A stretch of DNA of 28,453 bases from a virus, in IMG/VR virus record IMGVR_UViG_3300031602_000027, positions 1-28,453 of that record. The stretch is one strand, 5' to 3'. A program made the translations under genes and the position numbers. Under the pieces are notes generated by a model that did no database searches, was not told the origin of the DNA, and was given only the letters and a program-made list of their open reading frames with translations. Positions 1-7,645 of this stretch are shown one piece after another. Within the stretch, counting starts at the first letter, position 1. Each line of letters starts with the position of its first letter.

Positions 1-18
1 TCAAAAAAATTAAAAAAA

Positions 19-378
19 ATGGCAGAGCCAACAGGAATAACAACAAATGTAGCACCAATATATAGTGCTGATTTATTATACGAACAAAATTGTAAGTGTG
101 GAACGATAGAAGTATTAGCAGCAAATGAGCAATGGACTGCGGGAACAGGAGATAAGGTATGGAGAATAGATGTGCTTTATAATGGAGATGCAAGTGCAAG
201 ACCTGCTAGAGTATTTTCCACTTTAGCTGCATCTAATATATCAAGTGAAGGATGTGCTGCTATTGCAGGTGCGTATTTATTAAATGGACAAATAATTATG
301 GGAGACTTTACCGGTGTTACAGCAGGAGCAGGGACAGGAATTACTTTAATACTTTATAAAGATTGTAGTCAGTCATAA
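19..378 (+). CDS. Small hypothetical virion-like protein
   Basis: This 119-residue protein is not recognised as a named family. It begins ATGGCA, as ten other genes here do, behind an A-rich leader with no Shine-Dalgarno. The protein is rich in Gly, Ala and Thr, has no membrane segment or signal peptide, and looks like a compact beta protein: an N-terminal CKC motif (residues 25-27), a central strand region, and a C-terminal Gly/Thr-rich turn before a hydrophobic strand and a final Cys. That composition resembles the small structural proteins at 23205-23777 and 26881-27366, so a decoration or virion accessory role is plausible but only inferred. It precedes the terminase genes by two small genes, so it may be the last member of a virion operon that starts outside the window. 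Function unknown; the reading frame itself is well supported. Confidence 0.75.
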   Translation: MAEPTGITTNVAPIYSADLLYEQNCKCGTIEVLAANEQWTAGTGDKVWRIDVLYNGDASARPARVFSTLAASNISSEGCAAIAGAYLLNGQIIMGDFTGVTAGAGTGITLILYKDCSQS

Positions 379-392
379 AAAATAAAAAAAAT

Positions 393-653
393 ATGGAAGA
401 TAAAAAGAAAGAGTACGCAGAAGTGAAGTATAATTTTAACTTTACAGAGTCTATGATGGAAGAACTTCATATGGAAGGTAAGTTAGATGTTAGAATAGAA
501 GGAGGAGAAGAAGATATGGTAATTTCATTTACATACAATAAAGAGAAAGAAATAATTGAAGATAAAAGTAATGATGAGAAGATTATATCAATGTTAGATG
601 ACGAGCTAGATGATTATATTAATAAACTGACTGATTCAATAAAAAAACTTTAA
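393..653 (+). CDS. Small acidic hypothetical protein
   Basis: An 86-residue, highly charged protein of unknown function. The first half suggests two short beta strands around the stretch LDVRIEGGEEDMVISF (residues 31-46). The second half is Lys/Glu/Asp-rich and probably helical. There is no signal peptide, membrane segment or recognisable catalytic motif. It starts 14 bases after the stop of the preceding gene behind an A-rich leader (AAAAATAAAAAAAAT), and it ends 10 bases before the small terminase, so it is very likely co-transcribed with the packaging genes. Its acidity and position could fit a packaging accessory or DNA-mimic role, but nothing in the sequence proves this. Overlapping minus-strand reading frames in this area are low-complexity shadows of A-rich coding sequence. 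Confidence 0.65.
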   Translation: MEDKKKEYAEVKYNFNFTESMMEELHMEGKLDVRIEGGEEDMVISFTYNKEKEIIEDKSNDEKIISMLDDELDDYINKLTDSIKKL

Positions 654-663
654 TATATATACT

Positions 664-1062
664 ATGGAAGAGGAAGATAAAAGAAGAATGCTCAGAAAAA
701 AAGTAATGGATAGTAATATTGAGGTGGAAAAAATTACAAAAAAAAATCCACCAAAACTTAGTAATCCTAATGGAAGAAAAAAAGGAGAGCCTAACAAGAT
801 AACAAAAATGAGTAGGTCTGCTTTGGCTTGGGCATTGGAAGGACATTCATATAAAATCAAAATAGCATTAGATAAGTTATTTGAAGAAAGTCCTGAAGCT
901 TATATTGGAGCAATTACTAAATTAATGAATTATACTGTTCCTAAACTCTCTTCTAACGAGATAACAGACAATACTTCTAAAAAAATCAAGATAGATTTTA
1001 ATGATGATATATCTATTGATGATATTAAAGCTAAATTAAAAGAAATTGAAGGAGAAAGCTAA
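664..1062 (+). CDS. Probable terminase small subunit
   Basis: A 132-residue basic-then-acidic protein just upstream of, and overlapping, the large terminase. Small terminases bind the packaging initiation site on phage DNA and hand it to the large subunit. The visible pattern is a Lys-rich N-terminus, a GRKKGEPNKIT stretch (residues 38-48) like the G-R-P-K-G-x-x-N-K segment found in many small terminases and related DNA-binding phage proteins, then a helical centre (residues about 55-85) ending with a yl-x-x-l-x-k-l-x-x-y-x-x-P-K-L type segment (YIGAITKLMNYTVPKL, 80-95), which in my knowledge recurs in Bacteroidota phage small terminases. The C-terminal tail is acidic. The family call rests on motif resemblance and on position; no helix-turn-helix is obvious. 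Its last 17 bases overlap the large terminase start. Confidence 0.65.
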   Translation: MEEEDKRRMLRKKVMDSNIEVEKITKKNPPKLSNPNGRKKGEPNKITKMSRSALAWALEGHSYKIKIALDKLFEESPEAYIGAITKLMNYTVPKLSSNEITDNTSKKIKIDFNDDISIDDIKAKLKEIEGES

Positions 1063-2491
1063 TGACCCTATACAAGAGGCATTAGAAAAAAAACTTTGCG
1101 AATTATCTTTCTATGAATTCTTTAAAAAAGCTTGGCATATCATTGAGCCTTCTATTCCTCTTTCTACTAATTGGCATCATAAATATCTTTGTGATATTCT
1201 GCAGGAAGAAGCAAATAGAATAAATGAGAATAGACCGAAAACAAAAGATATTGTAATTAATATCCCATTCCGTAGTACGAAATCAATACTCGTTACCGTT
1301 ATGTTCCCTGTATGGACTTGGATTATGAATCCTAAGCTTAGATTCATTACCGCATCCTACTCAGCAGACCTTTCTATAGAACACGCAACTAGAAGTAGAG
1401 ATATTATAACCTCAGATTGGTTTAAAGACAGATGGGGAGATATATTTCACATTAAAAAAGACCAAAATCTAAAGGCAAGATACGAAAACAACTTTATGGG
1501 AGTAAGGAGAGCAACTTCTGTAGGTGGAACTGTTACGGGGCAAGGAGGGGACTTCCTTATTGTGGATGACCCTGTGTCTCCTCAGCACGCAGCATCGGAA
1601 ATTGAAAGAGAGAACGCTAACGAATGGTATAGAACAACATTCTACTCAAGACTTAATAATCCATTGACAGGAGTTCGGATTGTTATTATGCAAAGGATAC
1701 ACGAAAATGATTTAAGTGGATTTTTGATTGGACACGAGTCAAGAATGAAGTATAAACATATTTGTATACCCGCAGAACTATCAAGAGACCTAAAACCTGC
1801 TGCACTTGAAGATAATTATGATGAAAATGGTTTATTTTGGTCTGATAGGTTTAGTAGAGATATATTAGATGACTATAAACAAGCCTTAGGTAGCTATGGT
1901 TACGCAGGACAGCTTATGCAGACCCCAACACCTATCAATTCGGGAATGATTAAGGCAGATTGGTTTAAAATAGACAGCACAAAGTATGTAGACGAGAAAA
2001 CAGTTGTAGATTTCGTGATTGACCCGGCATATACTGCAAATGAGAAGAATGACCCTTCTGCATTACTCGCATATACATTTAGAGATAATAAATGGCAAAT
2101 AGTAGATTGTATCAACGTATATAAGGAATTTCCCGATTTAATTAAGTTTATTCAACAATGGGTTGTTAAGAATGGATACTCAAACAGAAGTAGAGTATAT
2201 GTTGAGCCAAAAGCTTCAGGAAAGTCAATCGTACAGACATTAAAGAAAGAAACAGGTCTAAATGTAAGGGAAGATAAGCCACCATCTAAAGATAAAGTGG
2301 CTAGAGTACAGGATATAAGTGCTTCATTAGAAAGCGGTAGAGTTAGTTTGGTAAAAGGTAAGTGGAATGAGGAGTTTTTAAACCAACTTGTTAGATTTCC
2401 TGCAGCAAAACACGATGATATGGTAGACTGTTTAGTTATGGCTGTCAATAAGAATATGTGGAATCACTCAAAAGTGTTATATTTTGAGTAA
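1046..2491 (+). CDS. terL: Terminase large subunit (ATPase and nuclease)
   Basis: This 481-residue protein is the DNA-packaging motor. The N-terminal ATPase has a Walker A variant IPFRSTKS (residues 73-80), a Walker B FLIVDD (170-175) preceded by a Gly/Thr-rich VGGTVTGQGGD loop, and a coupling-type motif MQRIHENDLSG (215-225). The C-terminal RNase H-like nuclease shows its acidic residues at D326 (VIDPAY), E387 (YVEPKASGKS) and HDD 456-458 followed by D461. Length and motif order are normal for the large-terminase family. The start is TTG at 1046: an in-frame stop lies only nine bases upstream, and the nearby ATG at 1062 is in another frame. The 17-base overlap with the preceding gene suggests translational coupling. 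The gene is somewhat richer in C and G than its neighbours. An inverted repeat spans its stop codon. Confidence 0.95.
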   Translation: MKEKANDPIQEALEKKLCELSFYEFFKKAWHIIEPSIPLSTNWHHKYLCDILQEEANRINENRPKTKDIVINIPFRSTKSILVTVMFPVWTWIMNPKLRFITASYSADLSIEHATRSRDIITSDWFKDRWGDIFHIKKDQNLKARYENNFMGVRRATSVGGTVTGQGGDFLIVDDPVSPQHAASEIERENANEWYRTTFYSRLNNPLTGVRIVIMQRIHENDLSGFLIGHESRMKYKHICIPAELSRDLKPAALEDNYDENGLFWSDRFSRDILDDYKQALGSYGYAGQLMQTPTPINSGMIKADWFKIDSTKYVDEKTVVDFVIDPAYTANEKNDPSALLAYTFRDNKWQIVDCINVYKEFPDLIKFIQQWVVKNGYSNRSRVYVEPKASGKSIVQTLKKETGLNVREDKPPSKDKVARVQDISASLESGRVSLVKGKWNEEFLNQLVRFPAAKHDDMVDCLVMAVNKNMWNHSKVLYFE

Positions 2492-2499
2492 TCACTTTT
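2466..2499 (+). other. Competing inverted repeats over the terL stop
   Basis: ACTCAAAA (2466-2473) and TTTTGAGT (2482-2489) form a perfect 8-bp stem with an 8-base loop whose 3' arm runs into the terL stop codon. A second stem is possible between AAAAGTG (2470-2476) and CACTTTT (2493-2499); it uses part of the same bases, so the two folds exclude each other. A T8 run follows at 2522-2529, about 20 bases downstream. This may be a weak terminator or an mRNA stability element. Both stems are A/T-rich, so chance is not excluded. Confidence 0.35.
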
Positions 2500-2556
2500 A
2501 AAAACTTCGCATCTATACGGATTTTTTTTCATATTATTGCGAAAGATTAAGAATAA

Positions 2557-2967
2557 ATGAAAATAGAAGCCATAAATAAAAAACACGCAAGCTATCTCAA
2601 GGATTATATAAAAGATATTCAAGAGATTATGTTTGATGCAACTGAAAATGCCAATACAGGTAAATTTTCAGAAATTAATGACCTTTTATCTAATGTTGTT
2701 AGGTATTCTAATAAATTCAAGGAATACACTAATAGTCCGCAAGAAATCAATGAGTGGTGCTATATGATTCCAAATCTTATGATGTATGCATCAACAGGAT
2801 TCTTAATTGGTATAAAAAACAATGATAATAGTGAAGATGTTGAACAGGCTATTGATAGATTATTTGAGAATACAGTAAAGATAACTTCTGATACAAATAA
2901 AATGCTAGATAAACTAGAAGCTATAGGAGAACTAGAAGACTTACTAACTAATTTAATGAAAAAATAG
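2557..2967 (+). CDS. Hypothetical helical protein upstream of tail chaperone
   Basis: A 136-residue protein of unknown function, probably all-helical, with alternating charged and hydrophobic residues. There is no signal peptide. One modestly hydrophobic stretch, MIPNLMMYASTGFLIGI (residues 69-85), could be a buried helix rather than a membrane span. The C-terminus contains an amphipathic helix rich in Leu and Glu (MLDKLEAIGELEDLLTNLMK). It begins 65 bases after the large terminase, the longest gap in this part, and its stop lies 3 bases before the tail assembly chaperone start. That coupling suggests a tail-assembly or head-tail function. No catalytic motif is visible. I chose the ATG at 2557, which follows an AT-rich leader; no alternative upstream start is apparent. 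Confidence 0.7.
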   Translation: MKIEAINKKHASYLKDYIKDIQEIMFDATENANTGKFSEINDLLSNVVRYSNKFKEYTNSPQEINEWCYMIPNLMMYASTGFLIGIKNNDNSEDVEQAIDRLFENTVKITSDTNKMLDKLEAIGELEDLLTNLMKK

Positions 2968-2970
2968 TAT

Positions 2971-3681
2971 ATGTTATTTATAGATGTAATTGACGGAGAT
3001 AAAACAAAGACAATAAACATACCTACCGATTGGGAAGATATGACGTTAAGTTATTGGTGTGGAATTTATAGAATATTTAGAAAGTATAAAGAAAAAGGAA
3101 AAATTACTGAAAAATTAGTCAAGGATAAGATTGAATCACACTTAGAGCATTACACTAATGAAATGAACGAATCTAATTTAGAATTTCTTAAAGAAAGAGA
3201 TGCTATTAATATGAATAAAGAGATATTCAAGTATATAGCTCAAGTTAGTGATGAAGATATTGAAAGAGTTGATTTCAAAAAAGCTATGGATGTTTTGAGT
3301 GCAATAAATATATTTCAAAAAGAATATAAGCCTAAGGGAGTTGAAAGCTTTGAGTTTGAAGATGAAATTTATTATTTCCCTAAAGATAATATGAAAGATA
3401 ATACTTTTGGGGATTATATAGAGTCTACTCAGTTAGATATGAATGAAAAAGCAATGACTAATGGTCATTATGATGTTTTACCTGAGCAAATGGCTATATT
3501 ATGCAGGAGACTAGGAGAGGAGTATGATGAAGATGAAGTCGCAAAGAAAACAGAGAAATTCAAGAACTTAAAAATGGACATCATAATGGAGTTTAGTTTT
3601 TTTTTGACCAAACAAAGTCAAATATTGGGAAAAGTTTTGGAAATGTATTCGGAGGAGAGAAAAGAGGCGGTGGAAGTATAA
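2971..3681 (+). CDS. Tail assembly chaperone, short (zero-frame) form
   Basis: This 236-residue acidic protein starts with a beta hairpin followed by IPTDWEDMTLSYW (residues 17-29). The W-x-D-(L/M)-T-(L/V) pattern is, to my knowledge, typical of siphovirus tail assembly chaperones of Bacteroidota phages, which keep the tape measure soluble and recruit major tail protein during tail building. The rest is helical and charged, again typical. The decisive evidence is at the 3' end: nine T followed by G (3597-3606) contain the slippery heptamer T TTT TTG in the correct frame, and the -1 frame is open from there to 3911, filling exactly the otherwise empty gap before the next gene. The zero-frame product reads on for 25 codons after the slip point to its stop. 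Family assignment is by position, pattern and the G/GT-like frameshift. Confidence 0.75.
   Translation: MLFIDVIDGDKTKTINIPTDWEDMTLSYWCGIYRIFRKYKEKGKITEKLVKDKIESHLEHYTNEMNESNLEFLKERDAINMNKEIFKYIAQVSDEDIERVDFKKAMDVLSAINIFQKEYKPKGVESFEFEDEIYYFPKDNMKDNTFGDYIESTQLDMNEKAMTNGHYDVLPEQMAILCRRLGEEYDEDEVAKKTEKFKNLKMDIIMEFSFFLTKQSQILGKVLEMYSEERKEAVEV
3600..3606 (+). promoter_or_regulatory. -1 ribosomal frameshift slippery site T TTT TTG
   Basis: The zero-frame codons here are TTT (3598-3600), TTT (3601-3603) and TTG (3604-3606), so bases 3600-3606 read T TTT TTG, a canonical X XXY YYZ heptamer for -1 slippage. A GGAG (3588-3591) lies eight bases upstream, where internal Shine-Dalgarno-like sequences stimulate slippage in dnaX-type sites. 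TTTGAC (3603-3608) and GTCAAA (3617-3622) can pair just downstream or overlapping. A -1 frame stop TAG (3594-3596) sits right before the site, so the -1 frame can only be entered here or later. Confidence 0.8.
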
Positions 3682-3911
3682 AAGGAAAGGTAGCTTCAGA
3701 AGGTTATTATAAAAAATACATAAAACCTTTTGGATGGTTAAATAGTTTATTTGAATTAGCAGGAAAGAAAATTTTTACAATAAAAGGAATGAATGAGATA
3801 GATAGCGTTAAGAATACAAACTTATACAAGGTATTAACCTACTTGAGTTGGCAAAACGCTAAGTCAGATTATGAGGGAGCAGTTCAAGAGGCTATATATG
3901 CAGATAAATAA
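3606..3911 (+). CDS. Tail assembly chaperone -1 frameshift extension
   Basis: This reading frame has no start codon of its own near its 5' end and is read only as a -1 extension of the gene at 2971. The fusion would be 212 zero-frame residues plus 101 from here, 313 in all. The extension begins DQTKSNIGKSFGNVFGGERK, runs through a Gly/Lys-rich linker (GGGSIKGKV), then a hydrophobic helical domain (YIKPFGWLNSLFELAGKKIF) and ends QEAIYADK at stop 3909-3911, five bases before the next gene. In lambda, gpG and the frameshifted gpGT play this role: the T half contacts the major tail protein, the G half the tape measure. The open frame, the heptamer and the perfect filling of the 235-base gap are seen; the function is from family knowledge. 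Confidence 0.8.
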   Translation, partial: DQTKSNIGKSFGNVFGGEKRGGGSIKGKVASEGYYKKYIKPFGWLNSLFELAGKKIFTIKGMNEIDSVKNTNLYKVLTYLSWQNAKSDYEGAVQEAIYADK

Positions 3912-3916
3912 ATAAT

Positions 3917-5824
3917 ATGGCAATAACAAGACTAACAGATATAGTAGCTGCAATGAAAAGCAAATGGACTTACGGGGATAAGGACTTTGCTTATGAATTT
4001 GAAGTAAATCAACATCATAATACGCAATATCCGTATATGATGATAATACCACCTGACTCACAAATACCTGAAATATATAATGGATGGGAATCTTATGATT
4101 TTGAGATAGATTTCTTTGATTTATATCAAACAGCATCACAGAAATCAGTTTTACTAGAACAAAAATGGGATAACTTAGAGGATTTAGCTTTAGAATGGCT
4201 AAATAATGTAATGATTAACTTTAAGAATCCTACAGGAGCAGGAGTGGGGGTTTACTTCCTAGACGAATCTATTGATATAAAAAGAGTAAAAGAAGTTGCA
4301 AATGACAGGCTTATTCAAATTAAGATGAGCTTTACAATGAGAGGAGTTACAAGATGTATGTTAGGTAGCATACCAACACACTACCCTACTCAGATACCTA
4401 ATTTATCAACTTGGTTAAGGGCTGATAGTGGCGTTACATTTGACACTCCAACTAAAAGAATAAGTGCTTGGCAAGACCAATCAGGAAACAATAACAATGC
4501 TGCTCAATCTACAGCAACAAAACAGCCATTAAGAATACCTTATGATGGAGCTTCAGATAAAACAAGAATAAACTTTGATGGAACTGCTGATGAATTAGAA
4601 TCAGTTACTAATAGTCCTATTAATACAGACTTTACAATATTTACAGTTGCACAAGCAGAGCCTGTAACTACTCCATTTACAAATACATACTCTACAAACT
4701 TTGAAGGAGCAGGAGATGTTGTTGATTGTGGCAACCCTGCAGGTGGAGCAGGAGGTCAGCTTTTCTCATTTACAGATGGAGCAGGAAACGACCAACCATT
4801 CAGCCTTAGTGTTTGGGCAAATGTAGACCCTACAGAGCCTTGGAGGGGGTGGATAGAGAAATATGAAGTAGGTCAGGCAGAGTATTCTTTTCGACCTGTG
4901 TACTCTTCAGGAGATGTACACTTTTTTATTTATGATAATATAGCAGGAGGGTATATAAACGCAAAGGTATTGAATATCAATCAGAAAGGAGAATGGGCTT
5001 TATATACAGCTACTTATGATGGTAGTGGTACTACTGCAGGAATGAAAATATATGTAAATGGAGTAGAATCTCAAAGCTCATTTCATCAAGGTGGTACTTA
5101 TAATGGTATGCAGACAACTACATCTTCTCTTGATTTAGGAAATGGGAATACCAATCCTTATGTTGGAGATTTAGATGAATGCAGTATTTATGATAAAGAA
5201 TTATCTACTGCTGAAATTGTTGAGCTGTATAATTTAGGTAATCCAAACGACTTAACAACTTTAGCAACTAGCTCTCCAAGTCTTATTGGTTGGTGGAGAA
5301 TGGGAGATGGGGCAACATTCCCTACTATTCCTGATGCTAGTGCAAATTCTAATGATGGTACTATGGTGGGTATGACTGCTGATAACTTTAGAGCATTTGC
5401 TCCTAATTCAGAAGAAAGCACTTACTTTAGTTATGAGTTTGGAAATGCAAAAATATCTTTAGGAAGTTCTTCAGAAAGAATATATTGTAATTTAGCTGAT
5501 AGTTCTCAGAGTTCAGGGGAGTGGAACGCTAGAAGGATATGGAATGGGGATAGTTCAAAGTACCATATAGCAACTATGAAGCTAGAATCATCTATATCTA
5601 ATTTAAGCCTTCAGTATAATAATGTTCTTATACAAGAAGGAACTATGGCAAGTTACGATAGCACTCAAACATACAATGCTGCTAAATTTAAAATAGGAAA
5701 CGGAACTCATTTAGGTAATTTAGATGGAAATGTTCAGGAGCTTATAATATACAATAGAGCTTTAAGTTTAACAGAACAAACTGCAGTAATAAATTACTTA
5801 AATAATAAATATAAAATATATTAA
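3917..5824 (+). CDS. Tail-terminator-like/LamG-in-LamG fusion protein
   Basis: This 635-residue protein has three parts. Residues 1-155 look like a small tail-completion (terminator) protein: a helical start, the segment YPYMMIIPPDSQ (38-49), then W-x-x-Y-x-F-x-I-x-F-F-D-L-Y (57-70) and a helix around KWDNLEDLALEWLNN. Residues about 161-248 are the first half of a concanavalin-A/LamG-like sandwich (LSTWLRADSG, SAWQDQSGNNNNA, INFDGTADELE, FTIFTVAQAE). A second LamG-like domain follows at about 252-497, with its own full signature (FSLSVWAN, KGEWALYTATYDG, MKIYVNGV, VGDLDECSIYDKELSTAEIVELYN, IGWWRMGDG). The first domain then resumes and ends with GNVQELIIYNRALSLTEQ (604-621). So one lectin fold is inserted in another. 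Role inferred: neck or tail-end protein displaying glycan-binding domains. It starts ATGGCA five bases after the frameshift product. Confidence 0.75.
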   Translation: MAITRLTDIVAAMKSKWTYGDKDFAYEFEVNQHHNTQYPYMMIIPPDSQIPEIYNGWESYDFEIDFFDLYQTASQKSVLLEQKWDNLEDLALEWLNNVMINFKNPTGAGVGVYFLDESIDIKRVKEVANDRLIQIKMSFTMRGVTRCMLGSIPTHYPTQIPNLSTWLRADSGVTFDTPTKRISAWQDQSGNNNNAAQSTATKQPLRIPYDGASDKTRINFDGTADELESVTNSPINTDFTIFTVAQAEPVTTPFTNTYSTNFEGAGDVVDCGNPAGGAGGQLFSFTDGAGNDQPFSLSVWANVDPTEPWRGWIEKYEVGQAEYSFRPVYSSGDVHFFIYDNIAGGYINAKVLNINQKGEWALYTATYDGSGTTAGMKIYVNGVESQSSFHQGGTYNGMQTTTSSLDLGNGNTNPYVGDLDECSIYDKELSTAEIVELYNLGNPNDLTTLATSSPSLIGWWRMGDGATFPTIPDASANSNDGTMVGMTADNFRAFAPNSEESTYFSYEFGNAKISLGSSSERIYCNLADSSQSSGEWNARRIWNGDSSKYHIATMKLESSISNLSLQYNNVLIQEGTMASYDSTQTYNAAKFKIGNGTHLGNLDGNVQELIIYNRALSLTEQTAVINYLNNKYKIY

Positions 5825-5827
5825 CAA

Positions 5828-7645
5828 ATGGCACAAGCTTTAAACAACACTAATATATTCTTTAGTATATCTCCAAGAGCGTATTCTACACTAGCTTTAA
5901 ATGATGGAGGTTATGTGTATGATGTTTATGGAGGGAACTTAGATACTTATATTCATAGTGCAAACGCTCCTGTAACATTACAGGTTTGGTGGCAAAATAC
6001 AAATCTAACTCAATCTCAAGAAGGGACAGGTGCAGGTGGGATAAGAGTTGCAGGAGACTTAGTAAATGTTATATTTGATATTTATGAAGGAACAACAGCG
6101 ATTCACTCAAGTGTTACAACAGCAAACGATTTCAAAAAGATATGTAGTATAAAAAAATCAAAAGATATTCCTAAGGTTTGGAATGGTAGACCTAATGAAG
6201 AGCCTACTTTAAGTGGTCATCGATTTACAATAGATATAAGTGATATTTGTGCAGATTTACTATCTTACAGTTTAATACCGAATAATATAGGTACTTGGGG
6301 TGGATTGAATGATGGGAGTACAGGACCTCAAGGAGGTACTAATGCAAGCACTCAGCCTAATTTATACGGGGGTTTAAACGGTCAATGGGTTATGGAAGAT
6401 ATAGCTTTAACTCCAAATACAACTGCAGCTAGTATGTATAATCTTACAGCTAATGGAGCAGAAAGAAGAATTAGGGTTAGAGCTAGATTTGAAGTAATGA
6501 AATCAGACGGAACATTAGAAATTACAGATAGTCCTTCAGATAGAAAGATTAGTGATTTTGTTGTAATTAATTCTGCTCCTCAATGGTCAGACAGGCATAA
6601 TCTTAAAGATAGGCAACTTGTTTATTATGCAGGAACTAAAAGGTTTTTAACTAATTCTCCTAATGATGGGACTTCAACAGCAAATGTGTATTTTAAGAAA
6701 GTTAGTTTAGATTCTCAATCAGAATATTTACAATGGTTTCAAAGTTCTTTAGGAACGGGAAGTGCATATAAAGATGGTTTTGCTTTACGAGTAGATTACT
6801 CCCCTAATAAAAATTTCAGTTCTTCTAATACTGTTTATTTAGTGGACTTTATGATGGGAGGAAGGGCTAGAATTACTGCAGGCAATAATTTACACAACAC
6901 TCAGTATAGACAGTTTGCTCAAAATATATCTCCAAATTGGATAAACCTACATAATAACGGAGCTAACATAAGGTCTCATTCTTCAGCTTATGTAGCTAGC
7001 CCAATAACTGCTACAAATAAATACTACAGAGTTAGTGTTGTTTCGATTACTACAGGAAGTAGCTCACAAGTTAAATTAAGCCGTCATATGTATTATGAAT
7101 TAGATTTAGAAGATAAGGGTAATTGGAGTGATGTTTTAGGTTATGAAAATGGAGTTAAGTTTATGTGGGTAAATAGACTAGGAGGGATTGATACATATAC
7201 AGCTAAAAGAAATATAAGTGCTTCAGTAGAGGTAATCCAAGATATAATTAAAAGAAGGAGTCCTGATAGAAAATTCCCTAATAAAGCTTATGGTACTGTT
7301 GCTAATAGCAGTATTGGAGCTAATATATATCCTCACTCAAGAGAAGCTTTAAATACAAATGCCAATAGAAATTTAACGGTATATACAGACCCACTAACAC
7401 CTATAGAATCTACTTGGTTAGAAGAAATTTTAACCTCTCCAAATGTTTGGGTAATTCAAAAGACTAAGGGTTATGATTATTTAAGTTCATTAGGTAATAC
7501 AGACGAAGCTAGACCTAGTGAATTAGGGTATATGCCTGTATTAATAACTAATTCAAGTTCTGTTTTAGTTGATGAGGAAGAAGGGTTAGTTCAAATGAAC
7601 ATAGAATTTTCTGAATCTCACGAAATAAATACACAAAGAAATTAA
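5828..7645 (+). CDS. Large tail structural protein, possibly distal-tail
   Basis: A 605-residue protein, mainly beta in character and rich in Asn, Ser, Thr and Tyr, with no signal peptide. The N-terminal two thirds contain several strand-rich segments. The C-terminal third carries ENGVKFMWVNRLGGIDTYTA (residues about 443-462), a pattern of the form f-x-W-x-N-r-x-G-G-x-D-x-y-x-f that I associate with tail-associated proteins of Bacteroidota phages, followed by a region ending WLEEILTSPNVWV and an acidic C-terminus. It starts ATGGCA three bases after the preceding gene and its stop abuts the next start (TAAATG), so the adhesion genes are translated as one tight series. I infer a distal-tail or baseplate-hub component supporting the tip proteins that follow. 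It cannot be assigned to a named family from sequence alone. Confidence 0.65.
   Translation: MAQALNNTNIFFSISPRAYSTLALNDGGYVYDVYGGNLDTYIHSANAPVTLQVWWQNTNLTQSQEGTGAGGIRVAGDLVNVIFDIYEGTTAIHSSVTTANDFKKICSIKKSKDIPKVWNGRPNEEPTLSGHRFTIDISDICADLLSYSLIPNNIGTWGGLNDGSTGPQGGTNASTQPNLYGGLNGQWVMEDIALTPNTTAASMYNLTANGAERRIRVRARFEVMKSDGTLEITDSPSDRKISDFVVINSAPQWSDRHNLKDRQLVYYAGTKRFLTNSPNDGTSTANVYFKKVSLDSQSEYLQWFQSSLGTGSAYKDGFALRVDYSPNKNFSSSNTVYLVDFMMGGRARITAGNNLHNTQYRQFAQNISPNWINLHNNGANIRSHSSAYVASPITATNKYYRVSVVSITTGSSSQVKLSRHMYYELDLEDKGNWSDVLGYENGVKFMWVNRLGGIDTYTAKRNISASVEVIQDIIKRRSPDRKFPNKAYGTVANSSIGANIYPHSREALNTNANRNLTVYTDPLTPIESTWLEEILTSPNVWVIQKTKGYDYLSSLGNTDEARPSELGYMPVLITNSSSVLVDEEEGLVQMNIEFSESHEINTQRN

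Noticed and set aside
1062-1064. ATG as start of the large terminase
   Set aside because: It is not in the terminase frame. TTG at 1046 is in frame and follows an in-frame stop closely.
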